From positions 1-39,656 of the forward strand of contig NZ_LR732530.1 in the NCBI RefSeq assembly GCF_902506425.1: a DNA stretch of 39,656 nt, read 5' to 3'. Under the pieces are notes generated by a model. The model searched no databases. It was not told where the DNA came from and worked only from the letters and a program-made list of their open reading frames with translations. The DNA comes from Novosphingobium sp. 9U (GTDB taxonomy: Bacteria; Pseudomonadota; Alphaproteobacteria; Sphingomonadales; Sphingomonadaceae). Numbering within the stretch: the stretch's first letter is position 1; each line of letters begins with the position of its first letter. This document shows, piece by piece, positions 22,454-31,789 of this stretch. Position numbers and translations under genes: made by a program.

Positions 22454-25361
22454 CCATTTCGCCGATGCCCGGCTGAGCGCCGAGGCGCAGGGGCTGTCGC
22501 CGGCCGAGCGTGTCCGGCTGGAGCAGCTGCTTCAAGCGCTGGCACTGCGGGGGATCGATGCGGGCGATCCGCGCGTGCCGCTCTACACCGCTCCGCTGAT
22601 CGCGCGCAGACCGAAGACGCGCGCCGGCGCGGTTGCCGACCCCTCCGCCGGGTCGGGCGAGCCGGCCAAGATCGTGACCAATGTTGCGACCCAGCAGGGC
22701 GCGGCGCCAATTCCTGTCCTCATGCGCGTGCTGACTGCGCTGGCGCTGGCGCTCTGCCTGCTGCTCGCCGCCGACCACGACGCGCGCTTCGACGCGCCCG
22801 AGGCCAACCACCTGCCGCGGTTGATAGAACGACAGGCCATGCCCCCGCCGTCGCCCGGAGGAGCGAGCCCGGAGCGGACTGAGTACATCTACCCGCTGAC
22901 CGGCTGGCTGTTCGCGCTGTTTGGCGGCGCCTTCTTCGCTGTCGAACTCGTTCGCAGGGTCCGCCCTTTGATTGAGCGTCGGCGGCGCCGCCGGCTGCGC
23001 CGCGACACCGACCGTCGGCCCGAGGCGGTGACGCAAGTCGCGGTACGCGAGGCGCAGGCGCGGCTGTTTGCCGACCCCGCGCTCGGCGGTGCGCTGCGCA
23101 AGCTGCGCCGTCACCGCGCGGTGCCCTCCACCCGGCTGGACGCGCGCGCCAGCATCCGCGCGACGATCGCCGCCGGCGCGATCCCGACGATGCGCTTCGC
23201 CCAGCGCCGGCTGAGCCCCGACTATCTGCTGGTGAGCGAGCGCGAGCGGCCGCAGGATCACCTCGGCGTGCTGGCGCAGAGCTGGTACGCGCGGCTGCTC
23301 GAAGCCGGCATCAGCTGCAGCCACTACGAGTTCTTCGGCGACCCCAACACCGTCCGTCCGGCCGACGCCGCCCCACCCGACGCCGAACCGCTCGATGTCG
23401 TGATCGGCCGTCATCCCGGCGCCGACCTGATGGTCCTGATGGAAGCGTACGACGCGATCCCCGTGGCCGGGACGACACCGCGCTGGCTGGAACGCGTGCA
23501 GCACGGCGCGGCGCCCTATCACCTGAACCCGCGCCCGCCCGCGAGCTGGGCGACGCCGGAGCTGCGGCTCGACGCGTTGGGCGTCAAGGGGTTCGCCGCC
23601 GACCCCGGCGGGGTCGCCGCGCTGGCCGACTGGATCGACCGCACGATCGACGAGGACGCGATTGACACGCCGGTGCGCGCGCCGGGCGAGCTCGACCTCG
23701 CCGCGTTCCTCGCCGAGCACCGCGCGATGCTGCTGTCCGCGGTGAAGCCGACCGACGCGCAGGTGGCGACGGTAGTCGACACGCTGCGCGCCTGGTTGGA
23801 CAAGGACGCGTTCGACTGGCTCTGCGCGGTGGCCGTCTTTCCGATTGTCAACGTCGGCTTCACCCTATTCGCCGGCTGCGCGCTGAAGGACCGGCCGATG
23901 CTGACGCATGCCCGTTATCTCAGCCTGGCGCGGCTGCCGTGGCTGCGCGCCGGGACCATGCCCGACTGGCTGCGGCAGGCGCTGGCCGGCGCGATGACAC
24001 CACGCATGGCCGCGCGCGCCGCCGCCACCGCCGCCGCGTTCCTGCTGCCGCCGCGCGGATCGGTCGCCGATGCCGCCGCGCTGGTCGAACTGCGCCGCGC
24101 CGCCGAGCAGCCGCGCGCCCGGGGCCGGCTCGCCCGCCGGCTCGAACTCGGCGGACATCCGGTGTTCAACGACCGCCTGCTGATCGAGGCTTTGAAGGGC
24201 GGCGACCCCGGCATACTCGGCGTTGCGCTGTCGGGCGAACCCGAGCCGCTGCCCGCGCCGACCTGGCGGCGGCCGGAAGTGCTCGCGGCCATCGGTGGCG
24301 TGCTGCTCATGCTCGCCCTGATCGTCACCGGCGACCCGCTGCAGATGCATCGGAAGCCGCTGTTCGGCCTGAAGATGCCCGAGATCCGGATCGGACCCGG
24401 CTATGCGCTGCCGCCCGAGACGCGCGATCCGGCGTCAGAGGTGACGGCCACGCCGACGCAGGAGCCCACAAACGACGGGTCCGATCCTTCTAATGAGGCA
24501 ATCGACGTGGGGGTAGCGCCAACGCCCTCACCCTCACCGAGCGACGCGGCGGCGAGCGCGATCACGCTCTACATCCAGATCCCGAGCCAAAGCCTGCGAG
24601 CGCGCGCGAGTCAGATCGCCGCGGCGCTTGGGGGGCAGCGGATTGATGGGCTGCATCTGTCGATCCCGGCCGTCGAATACCGACCGAGCGAGTCGCCCAG
24701 AACCACACAGCTGCGGTGTTTCAGCTCAGTGTCATGCGGGCTCGCCGACCGAATTGCCATGCTGCTGGTAAAGCAGCAGCTCGACGTTCGAGTCGTGCTG
24801 TTCCGCCCTGCGGACCTGAGGAGCCTGCCGGCCTCGCCCGACACGCAGGTGGAGCTGTGGTTCGGCTCGGATCAGGCTTCCGCGGTCAACGCGCCCGATT
24901 TCCCCAAGTCCGCACCCGTCCCTATCGCGGGCCTGCAACAGCAATCAACGACTCCCCTCGACCGACCGTCACCGATCGGCCTTGCTCAGCGCACGACCGA
25001 ACTGCCGCCACCGCAGCAGCAAATTCAGCAAGCACCCGCGGCACAGCAGGGGCAAGAGGTACTCGATTCTCTTAGTTTTGCATGTCCGCTTGATGCGGCG
25101 TCGGTGGTACGTCTCGGTTCGTTCCTCGACAGCCAGCCCAAGATCGCTCCGCGATACATAGGGGGCTTCCAGATCGACACGGACCTCGAGGCAGGCAGCG
25201 AGGCGGCCCGGACGTGCGAAAGCCAGCTTGAAGGCGTGCGCAAGACCTACATGGGCGAGAGCCGCAATACGGTGGAATTCGATTACTTCTGGAGCTCCGG
25301 CCGGGCTGTCGGCGCGATGATCCGGCGCATGGGCGCGGTCCGACCGGCGTCCAAATACTGA
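22437..25361 (+). CDS. Membrane protein with degenerate vWA-like domain and large periplasmic C-terminus
   Basis: 974 residues from the GTG at 22437, overlapping the MoxR gene. Predicted helices: TM1 about 93-112 (VLMRVLTALALALCLLLA), TM2 about 150-170, TM3 near 620-640 (VLAAIGGVLLMLALIVTG). Between TM2 and TM3 lies a cytoplasmic region whose start (LSPDYLLVSERERPQDHLGVLA, here split: LSPDYLLVSERE then RPQDHLGVLA) and later HPGADLMVLMEA and WATPELRLDALG match the pattern of vWA-like domains found beside MoxR ATPases. The usual MIDAS DxSxS is replaced by SERER, so metal binding is probably lost. After TM3 comes a Pro/Gln-rich linker and a domain (ITLYIQIPSQSLRARA to LDVRVVLF) resembling LytR C-terminal domains, which would lie in the periplasm. 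The likely role is to anchor the ATPase/protease pair to the membrane and sense the envelope; this is inference. Confidence 0.8.
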   Translation: MASPRDHFADARLSAEAQGLSPAERVRLEQLLQALALRGIDAGDPRVPLYTAPLIARRPKTRAGAVADPSAGSGEPAKIVTNVATQQGAAPIPVLMRVLTALALALCLLLAADHDARFDAPEANHLPRLIERQAMPPPSPGGASPERTEYIYPLTGWLFALFGGAFFAVELVRRVRPLIERRRRRRLRRDTDRRPEAVTQVAVREAQARLFADPALGGALRKLRRHRAVPSTRLDARASIRATIAAGAIPTMRFAQRRLSPDYLLVSERERPQDHLGVLAQSWYARLLEAGISCSHYEFFGDPNTVRPADAAPPDAEPLDVVIGRHPGADLMVLMEAYDAIPVAGTTPRWLERVQHGAAPYHLNPRPPASWATPELRLDALGVKGFAADPGGVAALADWIDRTIDEDAIDTPVRAPGELDLAAFLAEHRAMLLSAVKPTDAQVATVVDTLRAWLDKDAFDWLCAVAVFPIVNVGFTLFAGCALKDRPMLTHARYLSLARLPWLRAGTMPDWLRQALAGAMTPRMAARAAATAAAFLLPPRGSVADAAALVELRRAAEQPRARGRLARRLELGGHPVFNDRLLIEALKGGDPGILGVALSGEPEPLPAPTWRRPEVLAAIGGVLLMLALIVTGDPLQMHRKPLFGLKMPEIRIGPGYALPPETRDPASEVTATPTQEPTNDGSDPSNEAIDVGVAPTPSPSPSDAAASAITLYIQIPSQSLRARASQIAAALGGQRIDGLHLSIPAVEYRPSESPRTTQLRCFSSVSCGLADRIAMLLVKQQLDVRVVLFRPADLRSLPASPDTQVELWFGSDQASAVNAPDFPKSAPVPIAGLQQQSTTPLDRPSPIGLAQRTTELPPPQQQIQQAPAAQQGQEVLDSLSFACPLDAASVVRLGSFLDSQPKIAPRYIGGFQIDTDLEAGSEAARTCESQLEGVRKTYMGESRNTVEFDYFWSSGRAVGAMIRRMGAVRPASKY

Positions 25362-25365
25362 TGCC

Positions 25366-28300
25366 TCAACCCGACGCGTAGACGCTGTAGGCGAGCCAGG
25401 TGAAATCGTTGTTGGTCTTGCACACCTCGCGCGCCTTGCGGACGGCGCCGGTCAGCGTCGCGCCCTCCCTGGCGAGTTCGGTGTAGACCGTATCGGCGAA
25501 CAGGTTGGCAAGCTTGTCGTCCACGCTCCACAGCGCGCCGATGAAGGCTGCGGCGCCGCGCCGCGTCTGCGGACGCAGGAAGGCGTTGGCGAAGCCCGCC
25601 GCGCCGGTGATGCCGCTGCCCTGCTGCCCGGTCTGGCAGGCGTTGACGAAGACTAGCGGGCCGCCGTGCTTACCGAAGTCAGCGTTGGCGGCGACGTCCT
25701 GCCAGGTGAGTGCGTCGGCCAGGGTCTTGCCGCGTTCGGTCTTGCCCTCGCCCATCAGCAGCTCTGACGAGATCACGCTGTTCTGCTGCGTGCGCCCGTG
25801 GCAGGCGAAGTGGAGCAGCGCGCAATTCTCCGCCTGCTGCAGGAAGGTGCGCACGCTGTCGCTGTCGGGCGTGATCTCCTGGCTGTCGGGAAAGCGGTAG
25901 GCCAGCATCGTTCGTTCCTGCTGCGCGCCATTCAACGTCGCCGCGCCGCCATACTGGGGAACGACGAAGTGCTTGGTCCCGGTGGCCATTGACACGCGGC
26001 GGCGACGCAGCGGGGCGTCGTGGAGCCAGCGCACCAGGCCCCATTCGGCGAGGAAGCCCTGTCGCTCCTTGTCCTCGCCGTCGGGGTCGGACAGGTACAT
26101 CAGCTCCCAGGGAATGTGCGGCTCGCTGGAGATCACGCGGATTTCGCTGATCGATTTCCGGTTCTTCCAGAGACAGCGGCGCACGGGCTCGGGGACCAGC
26201 GCGATCGTGCGTTGTTTGGCATCCGACGTGAGCTTGCTCAGGAACCGGTTGTAAATGTCGGTGGCGCCGCCGGCCTCGCGCAAGTTCCAGGCGTTCTCGA
26301 CATCCTTCAGCACGCCGGCGGCATAAGCCTCGAGCGAGAAGCCGCCATCGATCACCAGCGTCTGCAGGTCGGCGAACTCGGGCTCGTCACTTGTCAGGTT
26401 GAACTGCAGCCGCAGCCCGCCGTTGCCCATGTTGAACTCATAAATGCGCAGCACCGCCTGGCCTTCGGTGGGGCTCGCCGGCACCAGCGACTGGCTGGAG
26501 CGCAGCGGCTCGGCGGCCTGCGCGACGAACACCGGGGCGAGCAGAAACGTGGCGACGGTGCTCGCGCCCTGGTTCGCCTCGACCAGCAATTCGGCAGTGC
26601 CGGGCTTCTGACCCTTGATTGCAAACTTGCAGATCACCTCGTCGCCGTCCTCGATATCGACCTTCTCCTCGTCATCGCCGACGACTTCGCAGTTGAGTCG
26701 GGGGCTGACCCGCACGGTCAGCGGCTTTGCCTTGCTAAGTTTCACCGGCGCATCGGTGACGTCGGCCGCCGCGTGCGCGCCGACGGTCAGCGGCTGCGGC
26801 GAGACGGTGACGTAGAGATTGGCGGGCCGTGCGATATCGGGGAACGGCATCATCTCCGCGGCGATGTAGCGCTCGGTCTGCGTTTCGAACGCGGGTAACG
26901 GAGAGGCAGCTGGTTCCGGTTCGGGCGCGCTGCCGGACCAGGCGGGCGGTGCGGCAGGCTCTGAGGACTTGAAGATCGACGAGCTCCAGTCGATTCCGGC
27001 CGGGCCGCTGCGATCGGCGCTGCCGTAGCTGTGGTCGCTCCAGTCGCGCCGCTCGGACGGCAGTGCGCGGTCCCATCCGCCGCCGCCGGACCCGAACTCC
27101 CGTGCGGACTGGTCTGCGCCATAGTCCCGGCGATCCCAGTCCCAGCCTCCGTATTCCTCCCTCGCCGGCGCGGCTGACGGAGCGGGTCCGGCCGACCGCT
27201 GGTGGTGCACCTGTCGCGGGGTCAGTTCGAGCCACTCGGCCAGCGGCTGCACCGCTTCTGGCGAGGCGAAGTAGCGGGTGTGATAAACGTGACCGTCCCG
27301 CCCGATCGGCACCACAACCTCCACCGCGCGGCCTGTGCCGAACTCGGTCATCGATTCGGTGTGGACGACAAGGTCGTTGGGCGCGCCGAACAGCTGGTCG
27401 ACAAGGCCGTCGACGAGGATCATCGCCGCGCGCTTGGCGAGTTCGGGCAACGCGCCCGGCTCGAAGTCGGACGTGACTGCGAAGTAGCGCGGAGCCGGCT
27501 CGGCGGGGGCCGGCGCTCCGTTCAGCGCCGTGACGAGCGTTGAGCCGGGCTCCATTGCCGCCAGCCCCGGGACCCGCCGGTCACCGATGGCGACTTGCGG
27601 CAGGATTTGGACGAAGCGGCCCAACGTCTTGATCGCCTCGCTGGCGATCGTCATGCCCACGCCCGCGCCGGCGACGAAGCCGATCACGCGCGCCCCAGCC
27701 AGTAGGATGTTGGTGTAGAGGTCGGCCAGCGCCTTCCAGTTGTCAGGGTCGGCGAGCAGCGTGCCGCCGTTGGTACAGCCGATGAACACGCACCGCTCAA
27801 ACGTGGCGCGCAGTGCAGTCTCAGGCGCCTGCTGCTCGACCAGCGCGCGAAGCACCAGCCCGCCGCGGCTGTAGGCGACCGCATCGATTGTGCTGCCCTC
27901 GGGCAGGTTGAGTGCGTGGAGCATCGCGAGGATCGCCGCGGCATTGTGCTCGGGCGTTGCCGCCAGCGTGCGGTGATCGTAGCCGAGGATGAGGTCATAG
28001 GCATCGATGGCGGCGCGCAGCACGCCGGCGTCAAGCGCGCCGAAGCTGCCCAGCGTCGTCGAAAAAGTGCCGTGAACCATCAGCAGCACGCGTGCCGGAC
28101 GTTCCGTAGGGATGCGCGCGGCGGCAAGGCTGAGCGGGCCGACCTTCCACGATGCCGGCTCGGGCTGAGCGATGACGATCGGCCCGGCCACCAGATCGCC
28201 TTCGATCCAGTCAACCAGCGCGTCGATGCTGCGGCCGGCGAGGAAGCGCAGGACGTGGACCCGCACCGGCTCGATCAACTTGTCCATCAGGAAGTCGCCG

Positions 28301-28737
28301 ACGAAGCTGCGGCGGCCTGGCTCGCCCTCACCGCGCGCGCCGAGCGGCACGACGAAACTGGCGACCGCCGGCGCGCCGCGACGCACGTCTCCGGGCGAAC
28401 CGGGGGCGTCGGCGACCTGCCAGGTGAGGAGCCCGCTCTCGTCCTCGACCAGCAGCGCCGCGCTCTCGTTGGCGCCGAGCGGCACGTCGACCCGCAGCTC
28501 GGGCGCGGGTTCCGCGCCGAAGCTGCGGCGGCCGTCGTCAACGGGCGCGGCGGTGACAGCGAGCGTATCGACCAGCCCGAAGTTGGCGGCGAGTAGCCCC
28601 TCGTCGATCTCGGACACGGTCGAGGACAGCTCTGGCTGGAAGCTGCGGCGTCCGTTTTCCAGCACGGCCGACCGGGCGGTGACGGTGACGCCCTCGCTGA
28701 CGATGGTCACGCCGCTGGGGGTCTGTTCGGTCGGCAT
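25366..28737 (-). CDS. Alpha/beta-hydrolase (PGAP1-like) fused to a C-terminal CHAT caspase-like protease
   Basis: 1123 residues. The N-terminal 150 residues carry GRRSF three times (29-33, 69-73, 141-145). Residues 215-330 are an alpha/beta-hydrolase core: VLLMVHGTF (oxyanion region) and nucleophile Ser290 in AYSRGG, as in PGAP1-like lipases. A disordered Ser/Gly/Asp-rich linker (about 530-650) and a beta-rich segment follow. The C-terminal 250 residues are a CHAT domain, a caspase relative: His980 in LLHFACHG and Cys1034 in FVNACQTG form the expected dyad, with FIGALWSVDD downstream. CHAT enzymes cleave protein partners in type III-E CRISPR and gasdermin systems. ATG 28737 has AAGGGAG at good spacing. 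Last gene of the leftward operon, its stop 4 bases from that of the convergent operon. The hydrolase-CHAT fusion suggests a membrane-damaging or protein-cleaving effector, but no target is known. Confidence 0.88.
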   Translation of the reverse strand: MPTEQTPSGVTIVSEGVTVTARSAVLENGRRSFQPELSSTVSEIDEGLLAANFGLVDTLAVTAAPVDDGRRSFGAEPAPELRVDVPLGANESAALLVEDESGLLTWQVADAPGSPGDVRRGAPAVASFVVPLGARGEGEPGRRSFVGDFLMDKLIEPVRVHVLRFLAGRSIDALVDWIEGDLVAGPIVIAQPEPASWKVGPLSLAAARIPTERPARVLLMVHGTFSTTLGSFGALDAGVLRAAIDAYDLILGYDHRTLAATPEHNAAAILAMLHALNLPEGSTIDAVAYSRGGLVLRALVEQQAPETALRATFERCVFIGCTNGGTLLADPDNWKALADLYTNILLAGARVIGFVAGAGVGMTIASEAIKTLGRFVQILPQVAIGDRRVPGLAAMEPGSTLVTALNGAPAPAEPAPRYFAVTSDFEPGALPELAKRAAMILVDGLVDQLFGAPNDLVVHTESMTEFGTGRAVEVVVPIGRDGHVYHTRYFASPEAVQPLAEWLELTPRQVHHQRSAGPAPSAAPAREEYGGWDWDRRDYGADQSAREFGSGGGGWDRALPSERRDWSDHSYGSADRSGPAGIDWSSSIFKSSEPAAPPAWSGSAPEPEPAASPLPAFETQTERYIAAEMMPFPDIARPANLYVTVSPQPLTVGAHAAADVTDAPVKLSKAKPLTVRVSPRLNCEVVGDDEEKVDIEDGDEVICKFAIKGQKPGTAELLVEANQGASTVATFLLAPVFVAQAAEPLRSSQSLVPASPTEGQAVLRIYEFNMGNGGLRLQFNLTSDEPEFADLQTLVIDGGFSLEAYAAGVLKDVENAWNLREAGGATDIYNRFLSKLTSDAKQRTIALVPEPVRRCLWKNRKSISEIRVISSEPHIPWELMYLSDPDGEDKERQGFLAEWGLVRWLHDAPLRRRRVSMATGTKHFVVPQYGGAATLNGAQQERTMLAYRFPDSQEITPDSDSVRTFLQQAENCALLHFACHGRTQQNSVISSELLMGEGKTERGKTLADALTWQDVAANADFGKHGGPLVFVNACQTGQQGSGITGAAGFANAFLRPQTRRGAAAFIGALWSVDDKLANLFADTVYTELAREGATLTGAVRKAREVCKTNNDFTWLAYSVYASG
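28303..28653 (-). other. Three GRRSF-coding segments in the N-terminus of the CHAT protein
   Basis: The 15-base coding units lie at 28639-28653, 28519-28533 and 28303-28317 (minus strand), each preceded by an acidic residue plus one (ENGRRSF, DDGRRSF, EPGRRSF). The first two are exactly 40 codons apart. The surrounding sequences are different, so this is a kept short motif, not a long repeat. Candidate trypsin-type cleavage sites or docking motifs. Confidence 0.6.
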
Positions 28738-28778
28738 TTGCGCTCTCCCTTAGGACAAAGTGGGAACTCGTGAAGCTT

Positions 28779-31745
28779 TCAAATGGAGACCAGCGCGCCA
28801 CTCTCGGGCACCATCGCGATCGTCACCAGGCCATTGCTAAGCGCGGCGTCGGCGGGCTCGTCTAACGCCGCGAGCGGATCGCCACCAGGCAGCAGCGGCC
28901 GATCCATGTCCGCCAGCAGCCGCAGAAACGCCAGCATCGCCGGATGCATCTCGGCCTTGAAGAAAAAGATAAACTTCTGATTGAGCCGCAGCCACTTGCG
29001 CGCTTGGGCGGCCAGCTCCTTCTCGGCCTTGGCATAGTCCTTCTCGGTCCACCCACCCGGCACGACGCCCGAACCGACCGGGACCGCATCGTAGATCTCG
29101 GCTACCTTGGCGAGCATGTCCGGGAAACCGAGCGCGCGCGGCATCATCCGCGCGAACGCCCCGTAGCGGTTGGCGCTTGAGTTCGAGTCTGAGGTAAGAT
29201 CGACGTTTTGGAGCGCGAACATCACCCGCCAAGGATCGTCGAGGGCGGCAATTTCGCTAAACTCCTCGCGCGCGCGCTTGCAATCGCGCTCGAACTCGGC
29301 GGCATCAGCAACTCCTGCGGCGAGCTGCGCCTGGCCAGCGAGCGCGAACAACCGCCGGCGGATGCCTGCCTGCTCTTGGTTCACGGCGCGGCCGAGCCGC
29401 ACCATCCGCTGCATTGCCTCCGCAGTCAGGCCCATGCGCACTTCGATCCGGCCTTTCACGTCCTTGCCCGGCTCAACGCGCGTGCGCCACCGCTGGTAAG
29501 TCGCAAGCGCCAACCGCGAGCGCGACGCATCGATCAGCCGCTGGCGCTCAAGTCCGGCGAAAAATCCGTTGACCTCCTTCGCCGAAAGGTCCTGATCCTC
29601 GTGGTCGAAGGTGATCGCGACGGACATTGTGCGGCGTCCCCCCTGCGCCTCGTCAAGCTTGCCGAGCATCAGGTCCCAGCTGCTGACGAAGCTAGCCGAG
29701 CGGCCTTCGTCGAAGCCGTCCACCTTGCGGAGCGCGCTCCCCTCGGCGGTGACGGTGACGTCTCCGGCAGCGGTGCGGTCGATCCGCGCCTTGCCACTGA
29801 CGATTGAGGCGAGTGAAACGTCCACGCCGAGCACCACCACCTCGAGCGCGAAGCCGCGCTGCGTGGCGGCGAAGCGCGAAAGGCTGGACTTCGGCGCGAG
29901 CTGCAGCCCTGCCGGCGCCAGCGAGGGGTCCGCAAGGATGAGCTGGAACGGCTGCAGCCGGCCGGTGACGAGCGCCCGCCAGAGCTGCGAGACGGGCTCG
30001 GTCGCGTCGGTGACCGTGCCGATCAGCTCGTAATGCGCACCCGACATGTCGGCGCCCGACCAGCCGAACCGCGCCTGCAGCTTTTTGGCGACACCGTCGC
30101 CGGTGGTCGCGATCACCTGCCGCGAGAAGCGGTCGAAGGTGTCGACTAGCTCGCGGGTGCCGGCGACCAGCACATCGGCTCGGGTCTCGGCTTTGTTCAC
30201 TGCCGTGCCGACCGCCTCTAGCTCGGCGGCGAGCTGCGGCCCTACTGAGGCGGCGAGCGCCTGGACGGCGTTGGTGAAACGCGTCTGCAGGTCGCCGAGC
30301 AGCGGGCGGATCCGCGCCTTGACCTGTTCGGCGAGATCGGAGGCGGCGAGGTCCGGCACAGAACGGACGAAGCCATCGACGATCGTGCCGGCGAAGGCAT
30401 CGAGGTCGGACGAAAGCGCACGTTCGTGCGTCGCGGCCAGCGCGCTGATGCGCGTCGCCAGGTGTTCGACGAGCGCGCTGTCCGCATCGGCCGGCCCGCC
30501 CAGAGCGATGCTGACATCGTCGAGCAGCGCCCGACGCAGCGCGTCATGCTCAACGATCGACTTTGCCGCGGTGACCAGCAGCGGGCGCGCCTGCGTCGCG
30601 AGGTACGTGCCCGGGCTGAGGAACGGCGCAATCTGCGACAGCGCCGGCTTGGCTAGCTCGTCGGCTTTGACCAGCAGGTCGTGGACTCGGCGGGCAAGGC
30701 CCGAGACGTCCAGCTGTAGGTCGAGCCCGGCCGACCAGTTGCGCTCCCGCAGCTGGTCCCGGCTGAGCACGAAGTGCAGCGCGTTGTCGTGCCGTCGCAC
30801 TGACAGGATCCAGCGCGCGTTGCGGCGGAAAGACAGCTCGGCTGCGAGCCCGGCCGAGCCGGAGAGAAAATCGGAGATGGCGAAGCTCTTGCCGGCAACG
30901 ACGCTCACGCCCGCCTCGGCGGCGCCGTCACAGGCGAGCACCAGCCCTTCGAGATCGGCGAGCGCCATTGCGTGGCTGATCTGGCTGAGATCGAGCGGTT
31001 CGGGGATTGCGGTGAGCGTGCGCGCCAGCGCCTCGGCGAACGGCGCGTCGGAATCGCGCGGTCGGAAGAAGAAGCCGAGGGAGGCCTCGCCGCTGGCCGC
31101 CGCATGCGCGCTGCCGCCTCCCACCTGCCCGAACGGCAACGACAGCCCGGCGCGGGTCTCGACTTTGCCGCGCGCCCCCATCCGCAGCAGGCCGGGCGGC
31201 ACCGCGTCGCCACGGAATGGCCAGACGGCGCCCGCCTCGCACTCCAGTAGAGCCTGGGCCCCGAGGTTGAACTGCAACTCGGCGCTCGCTGCCGGTGCCT
31301 CCTCGCCCACCGCGAGGTGCGGGATCTTGAGCGAGACAAGCCCCGGATCGGCGCCGTCGTCGAAGCCGAACAGGCTGGATGGCGGCGCACCCGCGGCGAG
31401 CGCAACATAGCTCTCCTCGAATGCCGAGACCGGCTGCAGCAGCTTGTGCCAGGGCGCGTCAGGCACGCCAAGTCGATCGCGCAACGCGGCCAGCCGCGTG
31501 CGCAGGTCTTCAAGCCCCAGCTCCGCAAAGAGCGCGGCAACGGACGGATCATCGAGTTGGCCGGCGAGAAACAGCGCCAGTCGCGCCGGGCTGTCGACCG
31601 GCGCCTGCGTGCCAGCCACGAACAGGCCATGCGCGATGTCGCGCCAGCGGCGGCCGAGTTCGGCATAGGTTGCAAGTTCGGGCAGCAGTGCCGAGAGGTC
31701 GCCCAGGCCGCCTGCGACGGTGATCCAGCGGGGCAAAGTTGGCAT
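28779..31745 (-). CDS. Large protein of unknown function in the CHAT operon
   Basis: 988 residues; no signal peptide or membrane helix. I do not recognise a family. Visible parts are an N-terminal helical region (1-110), a probably beta-rich region (about 120-350, with repeated hydrophobic/Gly strands such as GKVETRAGLSLPFGQVGGG), and a long Ala/Leu/Asp/Glu-rich helical region (about 370-590). A second beta-rich block (about 600-740, with GGRRTMSVAITFDHE) is followed by a C-terminal helical domain ending in RLNQKFIFFFKAEMHP. The alternation of beta-rich and long helical segments recalls structural or pore-forming proteins, but that is only a resemblance. ATG 31745 has AAGGAG upstream. It lies between the amidase (44 bases upstream) and the CHAT gene (41 bases downstream), so it is probably part of the same system. 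Confidence 0.75.
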   Translation of the reverse strand: MPTLPRWITVAGGLGDLSALLPELATYAELGRRWRDIAHGLFVAGTQAPVDSPARLALFLAGQLDDPSVAALFAELGLEDLRTRLAALRDRLGVPDAPWHKLLQPVSAFEESYVALAAGAPPSSLFGFDDGADPGLVSLKIPHLAVGEEAPAASAELQFNLGAQALLECEAGAVWPFRGDAVPPGLLRMGARGKVETRAGLSLPFGQVGGGSAHAAASGEASLGFFFRPRDSDAPFAEALARTLTAIPEPLDLSQISHAMALADLEGLVLACDGAAEAGVSVVAGKSFAISDFLSGSAGLAAELSFRRNARWILSVRRHDNALHFVLSRDQLRERNWSAGLDLQLDVSGLARRVHDLLVKADELAKPALSQIAPFLSPGTYLATQARPLLVTAAKSIVEHDALRRALLDDVSIALGGPADADSALVEHLATRISALAATHERALSSDLDAFAGTIVDGFVRSVPDLAASDLAEQVKARIRPLLGDLQTRFTNAVQALAASVGPQLAAELEAVGTAVNKAETRADVLVAGTRELVDTFDRFSRQVIATTGDGVAKKLQARFGWSGADMSGAHYELIGTVTDATEPVSQLWRALVTGRLQPFQLILADPSLAPAGLQLAPKSSLSRFAATQRGFALEVVVLGVDVSLASIVSGKARIDRTAAGDVTVTAEGSALRKVDGFDEGRSASFVSSWDLMLGKLDEAQGGRRTMSVAITFDHEDQDLSAKEVNGFFAGLERQRLIDASRSRLALATYQRWRTRVEPGKDVKGRIEVRMGLTAEAMQRMVRLGRAVNQEQAGIRRRLFALAGQAQLAAGVADAAEFERDCKRAREEFSEIAALDDPWRVMFALQNVDLTSDSNSSANRYGAFARMMPRALGFPDMLAKVAEIYDAVPVGSGVVPGGWTEKDYAKAEKELAAQARKWLRLNQKFIFFFKAEMHPAMLAFLRLLADMDRPLLPGGDPLAALDEPADAALSNGLVTIAMVPESGALVSI

Positions 31746-31789
31746 CGCGCGTCTCCTTTTCTGCCGGCGAAAGCCTAATCCGGACGGAA

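Noticed and set aside
22317..23720. Leftward open frame of 467 codons
   Set aside because: Antisense shadow of the MoxR/vWA-like genes with arginine-rich, low-hydrophobicity composition.
30046..31410. Rightward open frame of 454 codons, Ser/Ala/Arg-rich
   Set aside because: Antisense to the 988-residue protein. The leftward gene has a good ribosome site and operon spacing.
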